Made by a program: the position numbers and the translations under genes. Of a stretch of 64,000 bases of DNA, positions 48,518 to 62,479 are shown one piece after another. The DNA comes from Cymodocea nodosa (taxonomy: Eukaryota > Streptophyta > Magnoliopsida > Alismatales > Cymodoceaceae): contig CM072337.1 in NCBI GenBank assembly GCA_036874045.1, positions 25,394,001 through 25,458,000 of the forward strand, read 5' to 3'. The notes under the pieces were generated by a model. It saw nothing but the letters and a program-made list of their open reading frames with translations, was not told the DNA's origin and did no database searches. Position 1 is the stretch's first letter. The number at the start of each line of letters is the position of its first letter.

Positions 48518-51500
48518 ATGCTTCGATATTTTCCTCCCATCCTCCAGGGCCGGAGAGCCGAATTGCTTGCCCAAACCTGGTACTCGACTTTACTTGGAGC
48601 CCTAACCCTAGATGTTCTCTTTCCCCATGTCCACGGAGGAGGAAGCAAGGGTACAACGGAGCGCCGGTGGTCGACGGCGTCGTCAGCTTCGAGCCCGAGC
48701 CTGTCGATCTGGCGTCGGAAGAAGGAGATGGGGAAGGAGGGGCTATTCGTGGTGCACGAACTCAAGCGGTTATCGAGAATGCGCGGACCGAGAATGGAGA
48801 GTTTCATGAGATCCCATGTCTCGCGGCTGGTCAGAACTGACTTGCTTGCTGTTCTCGCCGAATTCCAGCGCCAGGATATCGTGTTCCTCGCCATGAAGGT
48901 TAGCTGAAGACATGTTCTTTAATGTTTTTTTCCCCTTCATGCTAGTGCTTTTGGTTGTTTTTCCTCTGCGATATTCGGAAATTTATCCAGGATGGAAAAT
49001 TGATTTGAAAGTGTATATGATTCTGTTTTTCCATTCATCTTCGATAATAGAAAACTCAGAATCTTCTCATTTCTAGTGGGGTTTGTACGGTCAGGAGATA
49101 CGAGGAAAAGAAACGTGAGAAAATTTTTCGTTCTTTTTTTGGTGTTAGTGTTTTTAGAAGATAATTTTCTCGCTTCATTATCTTGAAGACATAATATAAT
49201 AAATAATATATAATTATCAACATAATTATAATATATTAAAATATAATAATTATAATTAAAATAAGTAATAATGTATTATAATTATAATAGATTAAAATAA
49301 AAAATAACGTTAAAGAATGATACTAGATTATAATATGTTAAAATATAATAATGTTAACATTACAAAAATAAATAATACGTTAATATATTTCAACTCAACT
49401 TAATAACGTGTTTAATAAGTATTGTTAATTACAATACAACATAAATAATTCCAGCATAACTTAATAGCATTAAATAATACGTTAAATAAATAACATTGAA
49501 CAAAAATATTTACCTAAAGATCTTGCAAATGAATTAGATGAAATGAATGTTGATGATCTTGATGAATTTTTGTTATTGAAAAAAAAGAAATACATTATAC
49601 TAGTGAAATGAGTGTTGAACAAAGAAAGAATGTAGTTGATGAAATATATAAACAAATTACGTTCTCTATTTCTAATATATAGCATATAATATAATATTTT
49701 TATGTAGTGTATTGTCTTTTTTTTTAAAAAAATTGATTGTAATAAATAATGTTATTTATGTTAATTACAAATATGTTATTTCACATATTACATTTGTATT
49801 TAATGAAATTTTAATATATATTATAATATTTAAAGTATTACTTTTCAAATATAATAATTTTTTCAATTTATTTTCTTAATTTTTTTTTTTAATTATTACT
49901 TTTTTAATTTTTTATAACTACACAAACACCCTATGTCCTGATTTCTCGTTATTGCTTTTGATGCACAAACAACATTACATATCTTTTCCTATTTTATTAT
50001 TTCTATTTTCCATTATTTTCTTTCGTTTCATTTTCTGAAAAGTTGAATTTCTTGGTTCAAATTCTATTCCGTATGCATCTGTGTCCAGGAGCGCTCTTGT
50101 TAAAATCTATTTACATGATATGTGTTTTGCTTGCGTGAGTTCATAGTTTGAGCCAATTTCAAAGTTCGGTAACACCATAACAGTATTCAATTTACAGCTT
50201 GATTATGAACTTATGATAAGCCTCTTTATAGATTGCTATAGTTAGATATGGTTGTAACTTTGATTGGTAAAAGAGTTTTATATCTTTTGAGGTTAGTAAG
50301 TTGGCTAAATTAAATGTGAAGGTGCTGTTCTTTTCGGAAAGTTGATGAATAGAAGCAGAACAGAAGTGTGATCCTAAGAAAATTACCTAAATGGAAAGAT
50401 AGGCATTTTCCATATACCATGTGATAAAACCACGACTTGATGATATTCCAGTTAGTGAGTTCATAAAAATTGCAAACCATTTCCTGGATTGGATTGGTGA
50501 ATTCTTTTGTTGGAGGTGCATGAGCTAAGTGGAGCAGATAAAGTTTTTTTTGATCCTGCACATCCCATTGTGTATTGTTACCATGTATTGTTACCATAAA
50601 ACAATAACAACAATCAGCAATCAATGCTTTAATCTTGGTACTTAGTTTTCAATTTCTCAATAGTTGGTGGTTGTCTGTTTGGAGAAATGATTACTTGATA
50701 GTTGAGTACTAGATTTTTTTTTTTTACCTACAATTGTCCTAATCAACTAATAAGGTGATTTTGCCGGCTAATTCACCAAATGAGGGGATTGTTATGTTCA
50801 TGAAGCCAGATGAGTGGTAGTAGTTTAGCTTTTCTGTAGTAGTTTAGCTTTTCTATACAAGACCTTTCCAACCATTTTGGGCTTCCTTGGTTAACATCTT
50901 TTGCTAATTGACGGAAGAATTTCTTCTAGTCTTGAACAGGATATTTCAAATTTTTGCCAGAATTATTGGATATGTGCTTTTAATCATTTGCCATCCTACT
51001 TCCATCGTGACTAAAAGTATGTATTCGGAGTTTTTGACATGAATATTTTAGTTGAACTTGATCTTGGCAACCGTAATACGTAGTTCACAGCAGTATTCAT
51101 ATACACTTGTTGGAGCTCAATGATACAAACCATTTTTATACTGACTCAAGCGAACCTTGGGCTAGCCACTTACTCAAGTAATATAAATCTCTTGTCTACA
51201 AGCTTGAAGTTGCTTTTCACATTCTAATGTTAGCAAGGGAAGGTCATAAATTTAACACATTTTATATGCTTACATTCATGCTCGAGATTCTGGCTGGCTA
51301 ATAAATGACGTTTCTTAATTTGCAGATATATGATTTAGTGCGTCAAGAAATCTGGTACAGACCAGATACGTACTTCTACCGTGACATGCTCATGATGCTA
51401 GCAAGGAACAAAAAGGTGGAAGAAACAAAACAAGTTCGTGCAGATCTAAGAAAAGAAGACGCGAGATTTGACCAGCATACTTATGGTGACATTGTGAGAG

Positions 51501-51718
51501 CCTACTTGGATGGTGGTTTGCCCGATTTGGCCATGGAGTTTTACGACGAAATGAGAAGATCTCCTGATCCTCCTCTATTTTTGCCTTTTCGAGTTATATT
51601 GAAAGGCCTTATCCCCTATCCCGAGCTTAGGGAAAAAGTGAAAGATGACTTCTTGAAGCTGTTTCCACATGTATCAGTGTATGATCCACCAGAAGATTTA
51701 TTTGACGATCAAAGATGA
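48518..51718 (+). CDS. Short PPR protein, THA8-like
   Basis: Two exons, 48518..48898 and 51326..51718, joined in phase 0 (GCC ATG AAG|ATA TAT); 774 nt, 257 residues. The first ATG in frame is used; codons upstream belong to the leader. The N-terminus is basic and without acidic residues at first (MLRYFPPILQGRR), consistent with organelle targeting. From about residue 70 it matches the small plant family related to THA8, an RNA-binding PPR protein needed for splicing of some plastid group II introns: LVRTDLLAVLAEFQRQD, then PPR-like helical repeats at about 140-174 (PDTYFYRDMLMMLARNKK) and 175-209 (FDQHTYGDIVRAYLDGG), then PFRVILKGLIPYPELREKVK and an acidic tail. The RNA target and the organelle are not evident. 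The single intron is 2.4 kb and contains an extremely AT-rich block (49180-49480). Confidence 0.9.
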
Positions 51719-53800
51719 AGAGAACCTTCCAAGGAAATACGAATCATTTGAGTTGAAACTCTGGACTTTCTGCTGCCATTGCCCTCTACCATCGAAGTCT
51801 GCGATGTTAAGAGATTGCGACACCAAGCCGAAGTTTATACGTTCGGAAATGTATCGGCCGAGGTTATATTGGTGGGTCCTCTCTCATGATCGAATCTTGC
51901 GAAATCATATTCAAGCTCCTCCCCTGCCAATAAATTATCAGCTGTCCCAAAGGAATGCTCAGCTCTTAGTTTCTCATAATCATCAAAGGAGAAAAAAACA
52001 TATGGTCCACGGGTAGTCTTCGGCTTGGACTATTGGATACCAAGATTGCGACAGACGTAAAATTGATTTTAAAGAACAATAATATCGTTCTTGTTGGGAA
52101 AATCTAGGTTTTTGAGCATGGATGAATGATGACAGATTTGCAGTTTAGAATGGAAAGAAAGTAAAACATTAAAACTAATTAACGGTCCTTTCAGTCGGTT
52201 CTAACTTTTCGGACCTGCAATGTTTTGAAGGAGCTTCTGCAAAAAAATTTATTTTGAAAACTCTTGTTACAATAACAGCTTGTACCTTTTTGCATTGTAG
52301 CATCAAGAATGAAATCAACATTTCGTTGAAGGCAACTTCAAACGTTGTATTACAATATTGCGAGCTTTAGTGTAATAATTTCTTGGAGAATTGCTGCAAT
52401 ATTTATACAGGATGTGAGTCCTTACAAGAAAGTAAGGAGAATGGTAAAAAAAAGGTAATGGTAGAAATTTTCTTTTAAGATCAAATTTTTCTGGTGTTTA
52501 TATATATCATAGAAAATGATGAAAATTAAAATTTAAGTATTTACGTAAAAAATGATAGAAATTAAAACTATATATTTTAATATGTAAATATTTTTAAAAA
52601 AATTATAATTAAAGGTTTTAAAAGTAGTTAAATAAATGATCAAATTGATGTTTGATCACTTACTATTAATTATTTAAAGTTACATAGATGAATATGTATT
52701 TAATATAAAATTAAATCCTATATACATATGTTTTGTCAAATATTCATGCATTTGAATTTTTATCTATATGTGTATTTCTTTCTTATTCTTTTCCTTTCTT
52801 TTTTATTTTCTTTTGTAGCTTTTTAAAAACTTTTTTCTCTTTTTCTTCTTTCTCTTCCTTCTTTCCTCTTTTTCATTTTTTCCCCCGTTTCTCTCTCTTC
52901 TTCTTCGTTTGATTACACATCTCCATTGATCAGTCTTTTACGAAGTGACGATCAATGTTTTACAATGATAGCAAGTGATGCATGTCAAAGAGAAGTATTT
53001 TGACAATGGATTAAGTGGCAACTAATACAAAAGACATAACAACCTATAATGCATAAAGGAGAGAGTGGCGTGAAGGCGAAGATGATACGAAGTTGGGTAG
53101 AAAAGTCGAGATGAACAAATGAATGGATGGCAAACACAAACTCAACAAGGACAAAGCAAAGAGCTGGCCTTCATGAACAAATGAGGGTGCAACGAAAAGA
53201 ATTACGAGACGGATGACGACGGAAAAAATTTGTAAGGAGTGAAGGTAAGAAAATCGTTTGAAGGAGAGCTTTATACGGTAAAAATTTAACTAATTTTTTA
53301 AAGCACAAACACCTATTCTTCAAAAAAAAAATTTCTAGTATTTTCTTTTCCGTGAATTTCTCGGAGTATACACGGTGCTTTTTTACTGTTTTTGCAGTTT
53401 TTTCAAAAAACAAAACGTTGTATTTTTTTATTTGTTTACGTCGGCAACTGACGACTGATTTACCTGTAACTGACATTTTTAAAATATGTTGGGTTATAAA
53501 ATTACTGTTATAAATTTTTAAAAATACACAAGGTTGTAACTGTAAAAGTCACAACATTTACTATTCTCAGCAGATCTGGACCATCCAACCCACATCTAAG
53601 GGTCCTTAGTCAACTCTAGCAAATTAAATATTTTAGAATTAAATATATTCGCCACATCGGCCTCGGGCCCATGCGGTACTACCTTATGTGATGTATAACG
53701 TATTGGAGGTAGGCCTCCTGATAAGTTGCGGATAGAGAACAAGGTGAGGTTAGGGTTTGGCTCTGGTTGGGTAGAAAGAACGAAGCGGCAGAAAGACAAC
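51719..53800. other. Intergenic region between the PPR and MIF-like genes
   Basis: The first 600 bases are probably 3' untranslated and downstream DNA of the PPR gene. A CT-rich tract lies at 52770-52910. A GGGCCCA box (53665-53671), containing a site II hexamer, lies about 130 bp before the MIF-like ATG. No gene recognised. Confidence 0.55.
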
Positions 53801-54601
53801 ATGCCGTGCCTCAACCTCTCCACGAACGTGAGCTTGGATGGAGTTGACACGTCCTCCATACTCTCCGATGCCTCCAAGACCACCGCCAAGATCATCGGCA
53901 AGCCCGAAGCTGTCAGTTCCTCTCACACGAACTCCCTGTTTCCCGCTTGTTATTTAATTCGTTTATCATAGTATTCGATATAAACTGTAGTTGTTGATGG
54001 AAAATAGAGTTGCGGTGGTTCTGATACTTTGACTCACATTTTATTGTTTTTTTGGGTGGTGGTGGGGGGGTTGCTTCCAGTATGTTATGGTAGTGCTTAA
54101 GGGATCCGTGGCTATGTCATTTGCGGGAACAGAGCAGCCTGCTGCATATGGTGAACTAGTTTCTATCGGAGGCCTGAATCCTGATGTGAACAAGAAACTG
54201 AGTGCTGCAGTTTCCGCGATCCTCGAGTCCAAGTTGGCTGTACCCAAGAACCGCTTTTATCTCAAGTTTTATGATTCAAAGGCAAGTTGATGATTTACTT
54301 TCTACTTGATTAGATGATACACTGGTGTCCACAGTCATTGTCTTATTGTATTTTCCTGTTTTTAGGCACATCAAACTCAAGAAAATGCACAGTGTTTACA
54401 TGCTTTACATCAGCAATAAAAACACGTAAATGATCAACTACTGTTCTAAAATTTTATGGTTTTAGCGTAAAATGAATTTTCTTAAACGTTTTTCCCACTA
54501 CTACCGTCCCAAGTAGCCCTAAATGCTATGTGGATGAACTGATTCCGCTGTTTTGAACTTTGTAGGGCTCCAACTTTGGATGGAACGGTTCTACCTTCTG
54601 A
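53801..54601 (+). CDS. MDL: MIF/D-dopachrome tautomerase-like protein (MDL)
   Basis: Three exons, 53801..53911, 54081..54281 and 54566..54601; 348 nt, 115 residues, the standard size. The tautomerase fold family forms trimers with the catalytic Pro exposed after Met removal; that residue is present (MPCLNLSTN, Pro2). Other family blocks are IIGKPEAYVMVVLKGSV (31-47), FAGTEQPAAYGELVSIGGL, RFYLKFYDSK and the C-terminal GSNFGWNGSTF. The animal MIF CxxC redox motif is replaced by AAYG, as in plant members. The tail is not SKL-like, so MDL1/2 type rather than peroxisomal MDL3 type is likely. Intron 2 begins with GC (TCAAAG|gcaagt); the alternative GT two codons later would give a different, non-conserved tail. 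Confidence 0.95.
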
Positions 54602-56519
54602 ATGGTTCACTATAAGCGTTGTGTCATTGATGGTCTTCTTCACTATTGTAGACATGCCTTCTCTAGGCATGCTGTAAAGCCGTTCCACTTGCTATCGTGT
54701 ATCTTTCCTTTTTAACAATATGAACAATGCATGCATGTTCAAGGTAAAGGCCATCTATATTTTAATTGCTAAACTTGAACATCATTCTGAAGATTGTGGG
54801 AGATTATATCTCTTTTATTTCTAACGACCCTTTTTAGTATGACCTATAACTTACTTTATTCAAATCATTTTTTCATTTAAAAAATTAACAATATCAGTGC
54901 TTTGGTTGTCTGAATTCTAAAGGAATCTATGTAAACTCCTTTTTCTTAGTACGAGTTATGTCTATAATTGTTGACAGAAGGTTCTTTGTCTGTCATCCTC
55001 CCTACAGGCATAGTTGTACACAAAAACACACACATATCGTGCATAAATACATGTTATGATTATACGTGGCCCACACATATATGTTATAATCATACATGGT
55101 TTTCTCACGTGGGTTGGTGGTAGAGCTTGTAAAATGGGTTTTCTCACATGGGTTGTTGGTAGAGCTTGTAAAATGGGTTTTCTCGCATAGGTCAGTGGTA
55201 GAGGTGGTAAAATGGGTTTTCTCTCAGGGATTGACAAGTTGAGTGTGGATTAACCGTTAGTCATTCACAGCCCAACTAATACTTTGAGCTTAACTTGCAC
55301 CCAACTCACTCAGCATAGTTATTAAGTTACACAAGTTTGACAAGTTACCCTGCTTGTATTACCTCCTTAACCAGTTGAACATGTCTGTAATAAATGTAAA
55401 ATAATTAAATAACTAAACAAGTGTATAAGTTTTTTAGTTGTTCTGCAATAAAAAACATATGCATACTAATTATAAAACATACATGTATATTTATAAATGT
55501 ATTTATTTTATAATTATATTGAAATGTGTATTGTAATTATATACAATTGTCAATCATAGATGGGTTGGTAGGTTAAAAAAGTGCCATTTCTAAATCCAAA
55601 TTCAATTAATCTAATAAATGGATTAAATGAGTTCATCCATTTATGACTTGAACTCGTTTGTCTTCAACACTTGAGTGCTTCTAAAATGTGAACATGCACC
55701 CTTAGATCAACGTTATTTTATTCCAACAATGTGGACATGCACTTATTCCTTTATTTCTAAAATCTTGTCAACACTTGTTTATAAGATGAGTTGACAAGTT
55801 AGGCTTTTAGGTCATGACCCATTTTGCAACCGTTAGATCGACATTATTCTATTTTTGACAATTTGAACATGCATTTATTCCCTCTTTAAATTATTGTGAC
55901 CCTTTGTTTGGCAAAAATGTTGTTTAGGAATGTATTGTTTTTTTTGAAATATGGTGAGGGTCAGCTAAGTAGGATAACAATGTGTGGTAAGGGAAGGAAG
56001 ATGGTGCGATGACAGATATGGAGAAGAAATGCTGGCAGGAAAGGTTGTGGTGGAAGGATTCGTGTGTTGTCCCTCCTTTTAAGAAGGCAGGCATGGCATC
56101 TGGTGGCATGTGTCCTTCCCTTTCTCATACGATGGGTGGAGGGCATCAGCAAGATGCTGGGAGGACCAATGCCTCCATTGTTTGGGCATTGGACATCAGG
56201 CAAGAACATGCAGAGACCCACTTTCTATAGGATCTCTGAGGGAATGGGGCATAAGGCACCCAAATGCGATCTAGCTTGATGGAGTCATGTGGTAGTCAAT
56301 TTTGGACCATTTGTTAGCTTAAAGGAGCTGCAAATGTGACCAGAGGAGATCGTCATTGTGGAGCCTCTGTGGGTTCCAGAAAACAGGGCACTGGTTGTAG
56401 CTTCGTCAATGCTTCGTCTATATGGCTCTTGGCAGTTCAACAGAGGAGCTACGACAGAGTCTTATGGTCTATTTTACAGGTGGTGCATGAAACATAGCCA
56501 CTCCATATGGAGGATATTT
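54602..56519. other. Intergenic DNA downstream of the MIF-like gene
   Basis: AT-rich with a 39-bp tandem repeat (listed separately). From about 55930 composition becomes more balanced; this could be the 5' part (ORF1 side) of the following LINE, but no motif supports it. Confidence 0.5.
55098..55235. repeat. 39-bp tandem repeat, about 3.5 copies
   Basis: The unit (ttttctcac(g/a)tgggttg followed by gtggtagagcttgtaaaatggg) starts at 55100, 55139, 55178 and 55217, exactly 39 bp apart, with a few substitutions. The minus strand stays open across it because 39 is a multiple of three; this is not evidence of coding. Confidence 0.92.
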
Positions 56520-58680
56520 CAAAGGTGAGACGTGGAGATAATGGATATTTCTATTGAGAATGGTAAATTCACTTGGGCTAGTTTTGCAAGCAACTGGTAC
56601 AATCTAAATTGGATAGGTTTCTCATGGATGGCATCTAGGAGCTCAAGTTTCCTCATGTGAAGGTGCAGGCCCTAACTTGGCCTTGCTCAGATCATGTTCC
56701 AACCTTTTCTGGGTGCGAAGACACTTAAATTAGATTCGGTGGTCCATTTATAATGGAGAGCACTTGGCTCCAGGACAGAGAATCCTGTGAATCGGTTCAA
56801 CGAGTATGGACAACCAAGGTGGAGGGAAATCCTATTTAAAAAATTGCTACCAAGCTTATGCTAGTCAAAGATGAGGCCATGAAGTGGAAAGAGTTCTGGA
56901 AAAGGAAGACTACTGCAGCGAAGATTGATGTGCTAAACAATATCAGGACCTTAGACCAAAGAGAAGAAAATAATGGCTTGCAAAATTGTGATTGGGATCA
57001 ACACGTAGAAGCTTAAGAGAGAGCATTAGATCTTATTTATGAGGAGGAAGAGTTCACGTGGAGGCAATGATTAGGGGAGCTATAGCTAGCAAAGGGCGAT
57101 AACAACATAGCATTCTTCCACAAATGTGCTAACATGAGAAAGAGAATTAATGCCTTCAACAAAATTAAGATAGTTAAATGAAGGTTCAGATATGGAGGAG
57201 AAGATTGTGCACTTCTATAGAGGGTTTTTTGTTAAGCTTGAGGGTTGGAGGCCAAGGTGGATTCCGAATAGTCTCCCTAGCCTTTGCAAGCTGAAGGTGA
57301 CACCTTGATCTAGCCTTTTACATCAAAGGGATGAGGTGCGCGAGGCTGTTTTTAGCATGAATAAGGAGAAGTCCCCAGGTCCAGATGACTTCCCCTATGG
57401 TTTCTTCAAGAAGTTGTCACATCATCAAGCCTGATTGTAAGAAATGTTCAAAGAGTTGTGGGAAAGGAACTTAAGGTTGCATGCTATTAATAACACTTTC
57501 ATCTTCTTAATCCCGAAGGTGGTTGATGTTTGAGAATATTTTCAATTTCTGTCCCATCAGTTTGATGAATACTTTCATCACTAAAGCTCTTACGAAAAGG
57601 CTACCGAAGGTTTGTGGACAAGTTGGTTGACCTAGTTCAATTAGCATATAAAGGGGAGATGCCATCAGGAGGGATTCATTACTGCCCAAGAGTTGATAAT
57701 TGAATGTTCTAGTCAAAGGTCTTATGTGCAAGATTGATTTGAAAAAAGCATTTGAACAACTTACAACTTCTTGGAGAAATGGATTGCATGGATTTCAAAT
57801 GTGCTCACCTCGACCTCGGCATTTGTCCTGATCAATGGAAAGTTTTGTAGGGGATCTCTTTTCATCTAGGAGTAAGGCAAGAGTGCCCTTTACCTCCAAT
57901 CCTTTTTTAAGCTAGGTGTTAGTGTGCCGGCAAGCATGATGGTGCAGTCAGAGGTAGCCTGCTTGAATGTTGGAAGGTAGGGAGAGATCATCTTTCATTG
58001 TGGATAACGCGCTTCTTTTTGTGGGTGACTCTCCTCATCAGATACACAGGCTGACCCGCTTCCTTTCATATGCCAATTTTCAAGTTAACAAGGGGTGTTA
58101 TAACGCAATTAAGAGTAGGTGCAGAAAGTGGCTATGGAGGGGATATGAGAATTATAAAGTGCTTTTGCCGAAGTGGAACATGTCTGCAAGTCAATTAGCC
58201 AAGGTGGATTGGCCATTAGACCCCCAAAGCTTATGAGTCTTGCCATCCTCGGGAAGTGGTGGTGGAAAGTGGAGATACAATGAAATCTCTCTCTGTAATA
58301 GAATTCTTATTAGTAAACACGGAACTGCCGATAATCTTTCACTCCAAGGAAACTGCGCATCTCACCATCCTCATTTCTGGAAGGGTTTCATGAGTCGACA
58401 CAACTTTTTGATTGATAATAGACGTTTCCAGGTGATCAAAGGTGATAATGTGTGCTTTTGGAAGGGTAAATGGCTCAATGGAAAGTGCTTGGAATTGGAG
58501 TTCCCTAGGATTGCAGAAATTTCTCAGTCTACAGCCTTGATCAAAGATGTAATGTGTGAGGATGGTGGAGTCGGCTGGAACCTGCGTAGAAGGGTAAGTC
58601 TCCCCTTATGGTGGAGGCTTTTATGTGACTGCTACTGCATGGAAGGATCCTCACCGGTAGCTGCTAGTAAATGGTAAGTT
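56520..58680 (+). mobile_element. Dead L1-type LINE
   Basis: Fragments in order on the plus strand, with many stops and frameshifts: endonuclease end (MDISIENGKFTWASFASNW, about 56535-56590), the pre-RT stretch (EEEEFTWRQ, AKGDNNIAFFHKCANMRKR, 57040-57140), reverse transcriptase (VREAVFSMNKEKSPGPDDF near 57340, NNTFIFLIPKV near 57490, LGVRQECPLPPILF near 57870), and the RNase H-distal/zinc-like end (KVLLPKWNMS, FWKGKWLNGKCLELEFPRIA, to 58600). This layout is that of plant L1 elements. No poly-A tail or target duplication was identified. Confidence 0.88.
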
Positions 58681-61600
58681 GTGGCCATTGAAATAAGTCT
58701 AAATAATAATATATTATTTACTACTATTATTAATGTGAGATAGCAATTACAAGGTTGTAATACTATCATTATATTTAAATAAATATTATACATTATAATT
58801 AATATTAATAATGAAATAATTAATATAGTTAGCATTTATATTATTAAATATTATATTATTATTATTATTATTATATAATTGTACTATATAATAAATATTT
58901 TATAATTAATTTTGATTGATGTATAATGAAATAGGTAATGTAATTAATATTATATAGGATTATTATTAATAAGGATTGAAAGGTGTTTTGTCCACACAAA
59001 ATACTTCATAGTCTCCTCTCCTTTGCCTCTCCAACTCCGGTCCTCTACCAAAGCGAAAAACTCTCTCCCTCTATCCATCTCTGGTGAATGGTGATGATCT
59101 TCTATTTGATCAGATACGATAATCGTTCATTCTTTACTGTTTTCTACTACCGAAGCTTTTCAACATGTCTACTTCAATTTTTTACCTCCAGCAAACTTTT
59201 TCTCCCTGCTATTCAATTTCCATCGACATGGGAGTGCACATTGTTTGATTTGATTCAATTCAATTTATTTTTATCCATGCATGGGATTATAATCATCTAA
59301 TAATTGGGTTTGTTTGGTAACTCACATCAGATTATTAATCAAGTCAGAACAAGAAATCTGTTGGTGCCTAAAGGAATTTTTTCTAATAGGCTCTTAATAT
59401 ATTTAATTATTTTTTCAAAAGTAAAGAATAATTGCATGGATCATTATTCCAAAGTATAATCTATTACGATTAAAATTTGAATGTAAACCAAGTTTTATTT
59501 GTGGATTAAAATTTGTTTGTGCTTTTAAGTTTACCAGAGTATTACTTAACCACTTTGGATTTTAAAATGAATCACTTTAGTATTAGAACTTTAATTTTGT
59601 AAGGACAATGAATTACATCATCAATCAATTATAATATTTTTGTTGACAAGCAGTGGTATTCATAATCTTCATTAAGATTCAAAGCTTGTTGAATGCAAAA
59701 ATAGCTGTCATTATCGGAAGAAAAAATGAATCACGTCATCTGTGACCTGAATTTACCTTAATTGTAGTTTTAATGACACATGACTAGAACGAAGAAAAGC
59801 ATGTCACTTAGATGATAGAAACAATAATATAATAAGGAATTTTGAAATTAATTAGTTACTAAAAGAAGTAAACTTCATCATTCTCTGTTAATTAAAATTT
59901 TAAGCTTACTCTAATATTTATAAATGATAATAAATAATAAAAATCTGAACTAAAGTTCAAAACTTCTCACCCGGTAAGTACGTACATTAGCACCCTACGT
60001 TAAATAGAACGGCGGGTGGAAGGAGTTAAAACGCAAGTAAAATTACGGATCCGAAGACAAAACTATGTATCGACGGGGAATGACAACAACAGAAATGATT
60101 TAACCTGAGCTAACGACAACCAGACGTGATGATCTAACCTATACATTGATGGGGAATGACATCAACATAAATGATTTAACCTGAGCTAATGACAACCAGA
60201 CGTCATGATCTGACTCGAACAGAGGAAGCAAGACCACGTACGGTACCACTGCATGCGAACGTCAACTCCTGTTCCTTCAATCATTCTGCTCCCAACATCC
60301 CAAGACGCTCGAATTTCACTGTTTTGGAGTTTGTTTGTTTGTCTCATCCTCGATTCAACTCGTGCCTGGTTATCACTTTGCCGTGCTCATTTTTTTCGGT
60401 AACGAGGTGATTAATCGGAACAATCCAAAGACGTAAGACCCCGTCCTGGCCGAAGGTACGAAATCTAGTGACTGAGAAATAAAATAAGTGCAAGTCTCAA
60501 GGATTAAGAGACGAGTTAATTATTATTTCTAGAGTTCTCGACGTCCTTTCGCGTCGATACCAGTGATAGCGGGCGGATCGATTTCTCGAGAGTTCGAGAG
60601 CGTGTAAATCTTAAAGAAAGTTATAAGTATATTTAATTTTATAGAAAGATGTGTTTAAATTTTTAGAAATGTCTTTAATATATATTTAAGTTAAATTTAT
60701 TTCATTTATTTATTTTTAAGTATAAACGGTGATGATAATAAATGTAAATAATTATAGTATAATTAAATAATTATTATATCGATGTTAACGTTAAAAACAT
60801 CTTATAATAATATGTTATAATACGTTAACGTTAACATTAAATAAATAAATATGTTCAATAAATAAAATGTTAACGTTAAATAAATAAATAATATAATTAT
60901 AAGTTATACAAATATGATTTTTTCATCAAGGGTATCTAAGTAAATTCTCATAGGAGAGAGCTAATTTTTTTAACTCTCTAAAATAAACCGGATACCGCAG
61001 TGACAAAATCTGCGCACATGCTTTTTGAAAGAAAAAAAAACCCTTGATACATCTAACCTGACTTCTGGTTCTTCTTTCGGAAAAGAATTTAAGAGTCGAA
61101 TGTATCAAGCACACCCTTGGTTTTAAAATTTAGAGTTTCCATTAAACAAGTCGATTTCTTCATCTTTAACTAATTTTTTAAATCAAAAATAAGTAAGGTT
61201 AATTGCATGACATTTATCGAACCATCCTTTTCGTGGTTCTCACGCTAATTCATTATTGCTTTGCCCTCAAGCATCTCCTTTATATGTAAATTGTGCGTTG
61301 GCGTTTGATTTTCTTTCTCTGTTTGTTTAACATTTTTCCAAGGTCTCCTTTGTGTAACCTTCATGTTAGTTTGCCACCATATATTCACCCCCAAACACCT
61401 CCCTCTCATGAATAGAGCGTGTTTGCCTTTTTGTTTAACTTTCAATTTTCTTCCATCCTTTCAAAATTTCTCGAGCATTTTCTCCTCAATTCTCGTGTTA
61501 GTTCGCCGTCATCGTTCACTCTCAAACACGTTCTTCTAAGGCTCGAATCACTTGTTTGCTTTCCATTGGTCTTTAATTTTCCTCTGCCTACTCGACATTT

Positions 61601-62479
61601 CTTGAACGCCTTCTCTACAATCCACTGCCTGTTCACCATTGTTTGCCCTTGCAAATTATATGTTTACTTCCCATTAATCTCTTTATTACGTTATTACTTT
61701 CGGTGTACTCTTTGCATAGGCGGTATTTCAAAATTACAACAGAACTACAAACGGTAGAAATATTTTTCGTGACTTTTAATTAAATGTACAAACGAACCCC
61801 ACGTTTATGGCCATGGGGGGGAAAAAGACGAAGAAATTGGGATCCGCCGTTCTCGCCTTTTCTTTTTTAATTTTTACGTCGACGCCATTTATTTTTGTCA
61901 AATTCTGACAGAAATTTGTCGGTCGCGTGTCATCTCAACACAGACATTCCGACCGCACAGCACCCAACCTCGTGATTTACGACAATTAGGATTTTAACGA
62001 TCTATTTCATTACGTAAGGTAAGGTAATTATTGGATTGAAACTAGATATAAATGACATCATTATCAAGTAATGACAATAACTAGGTCTGGTGCTTGTGTT
62101 TCATGTAGGGTAATAATAATAGCGTTACCATTACTTCGTTGCCTTGCAATAAATTTTTTTCTTGATATCGGTAATATTCTTGCATTCTAGATAATGTACC
62201 TAAAAGTTTTTTTAAATACCTTTTTATGATAATTTATTTTAAAATAAACTGTATTTGAACGAACATTTTCGTATGAAATCGAAGCAAATAAGTGTTTAAT
62301 CACTTTTTAAATAAGTTATTCTCAAATCAATTATTCAAGAAATGATACTTTAGAAGACGGACAAACTAGACAGACCTGTGAGACGTTAAAAATATCCAAC
62401 CCCTGATATTATAAGTACAGTGTTAAAGCATTTACCACTGTAATAACTCCTAATTAGCGACTCTCTTTTACGCTTCTAA
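58681..62479. other. Gene-free AT-rich region
   Basis: No gene or recognisable mobile element. It contains an (ATT)n run (about 58855-58874), a 76-bp tandem duplication (60064-60215), and a stretch near 60530-60610 with more balanced composition. Open frames here are short and show no family motifs. Confidence 0.6.
60064..60215. repeat. 76-bp tandem duplication, two copies
   Basis: Copies share ggggaatgaca, then aaatgatttaacctgagcta and gacaaccagacgt(g/c)atgatct, at an exact offset of 76 bp (60075 and 60151). Confidence 0.9.

Noticed and set aside
48460..48894. 144-codon minus-strand frame opposite the PPR exon 1
   Set aside because: Antisense shadow; no domain, while the plus frame matches a known family across two exons.
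55098..55235. CRISPR-like spacing in the 39-bp repeat
   Set aside because: Repeat units are directly adjacent with no unique spacers, and this is plant nuclear DNA.
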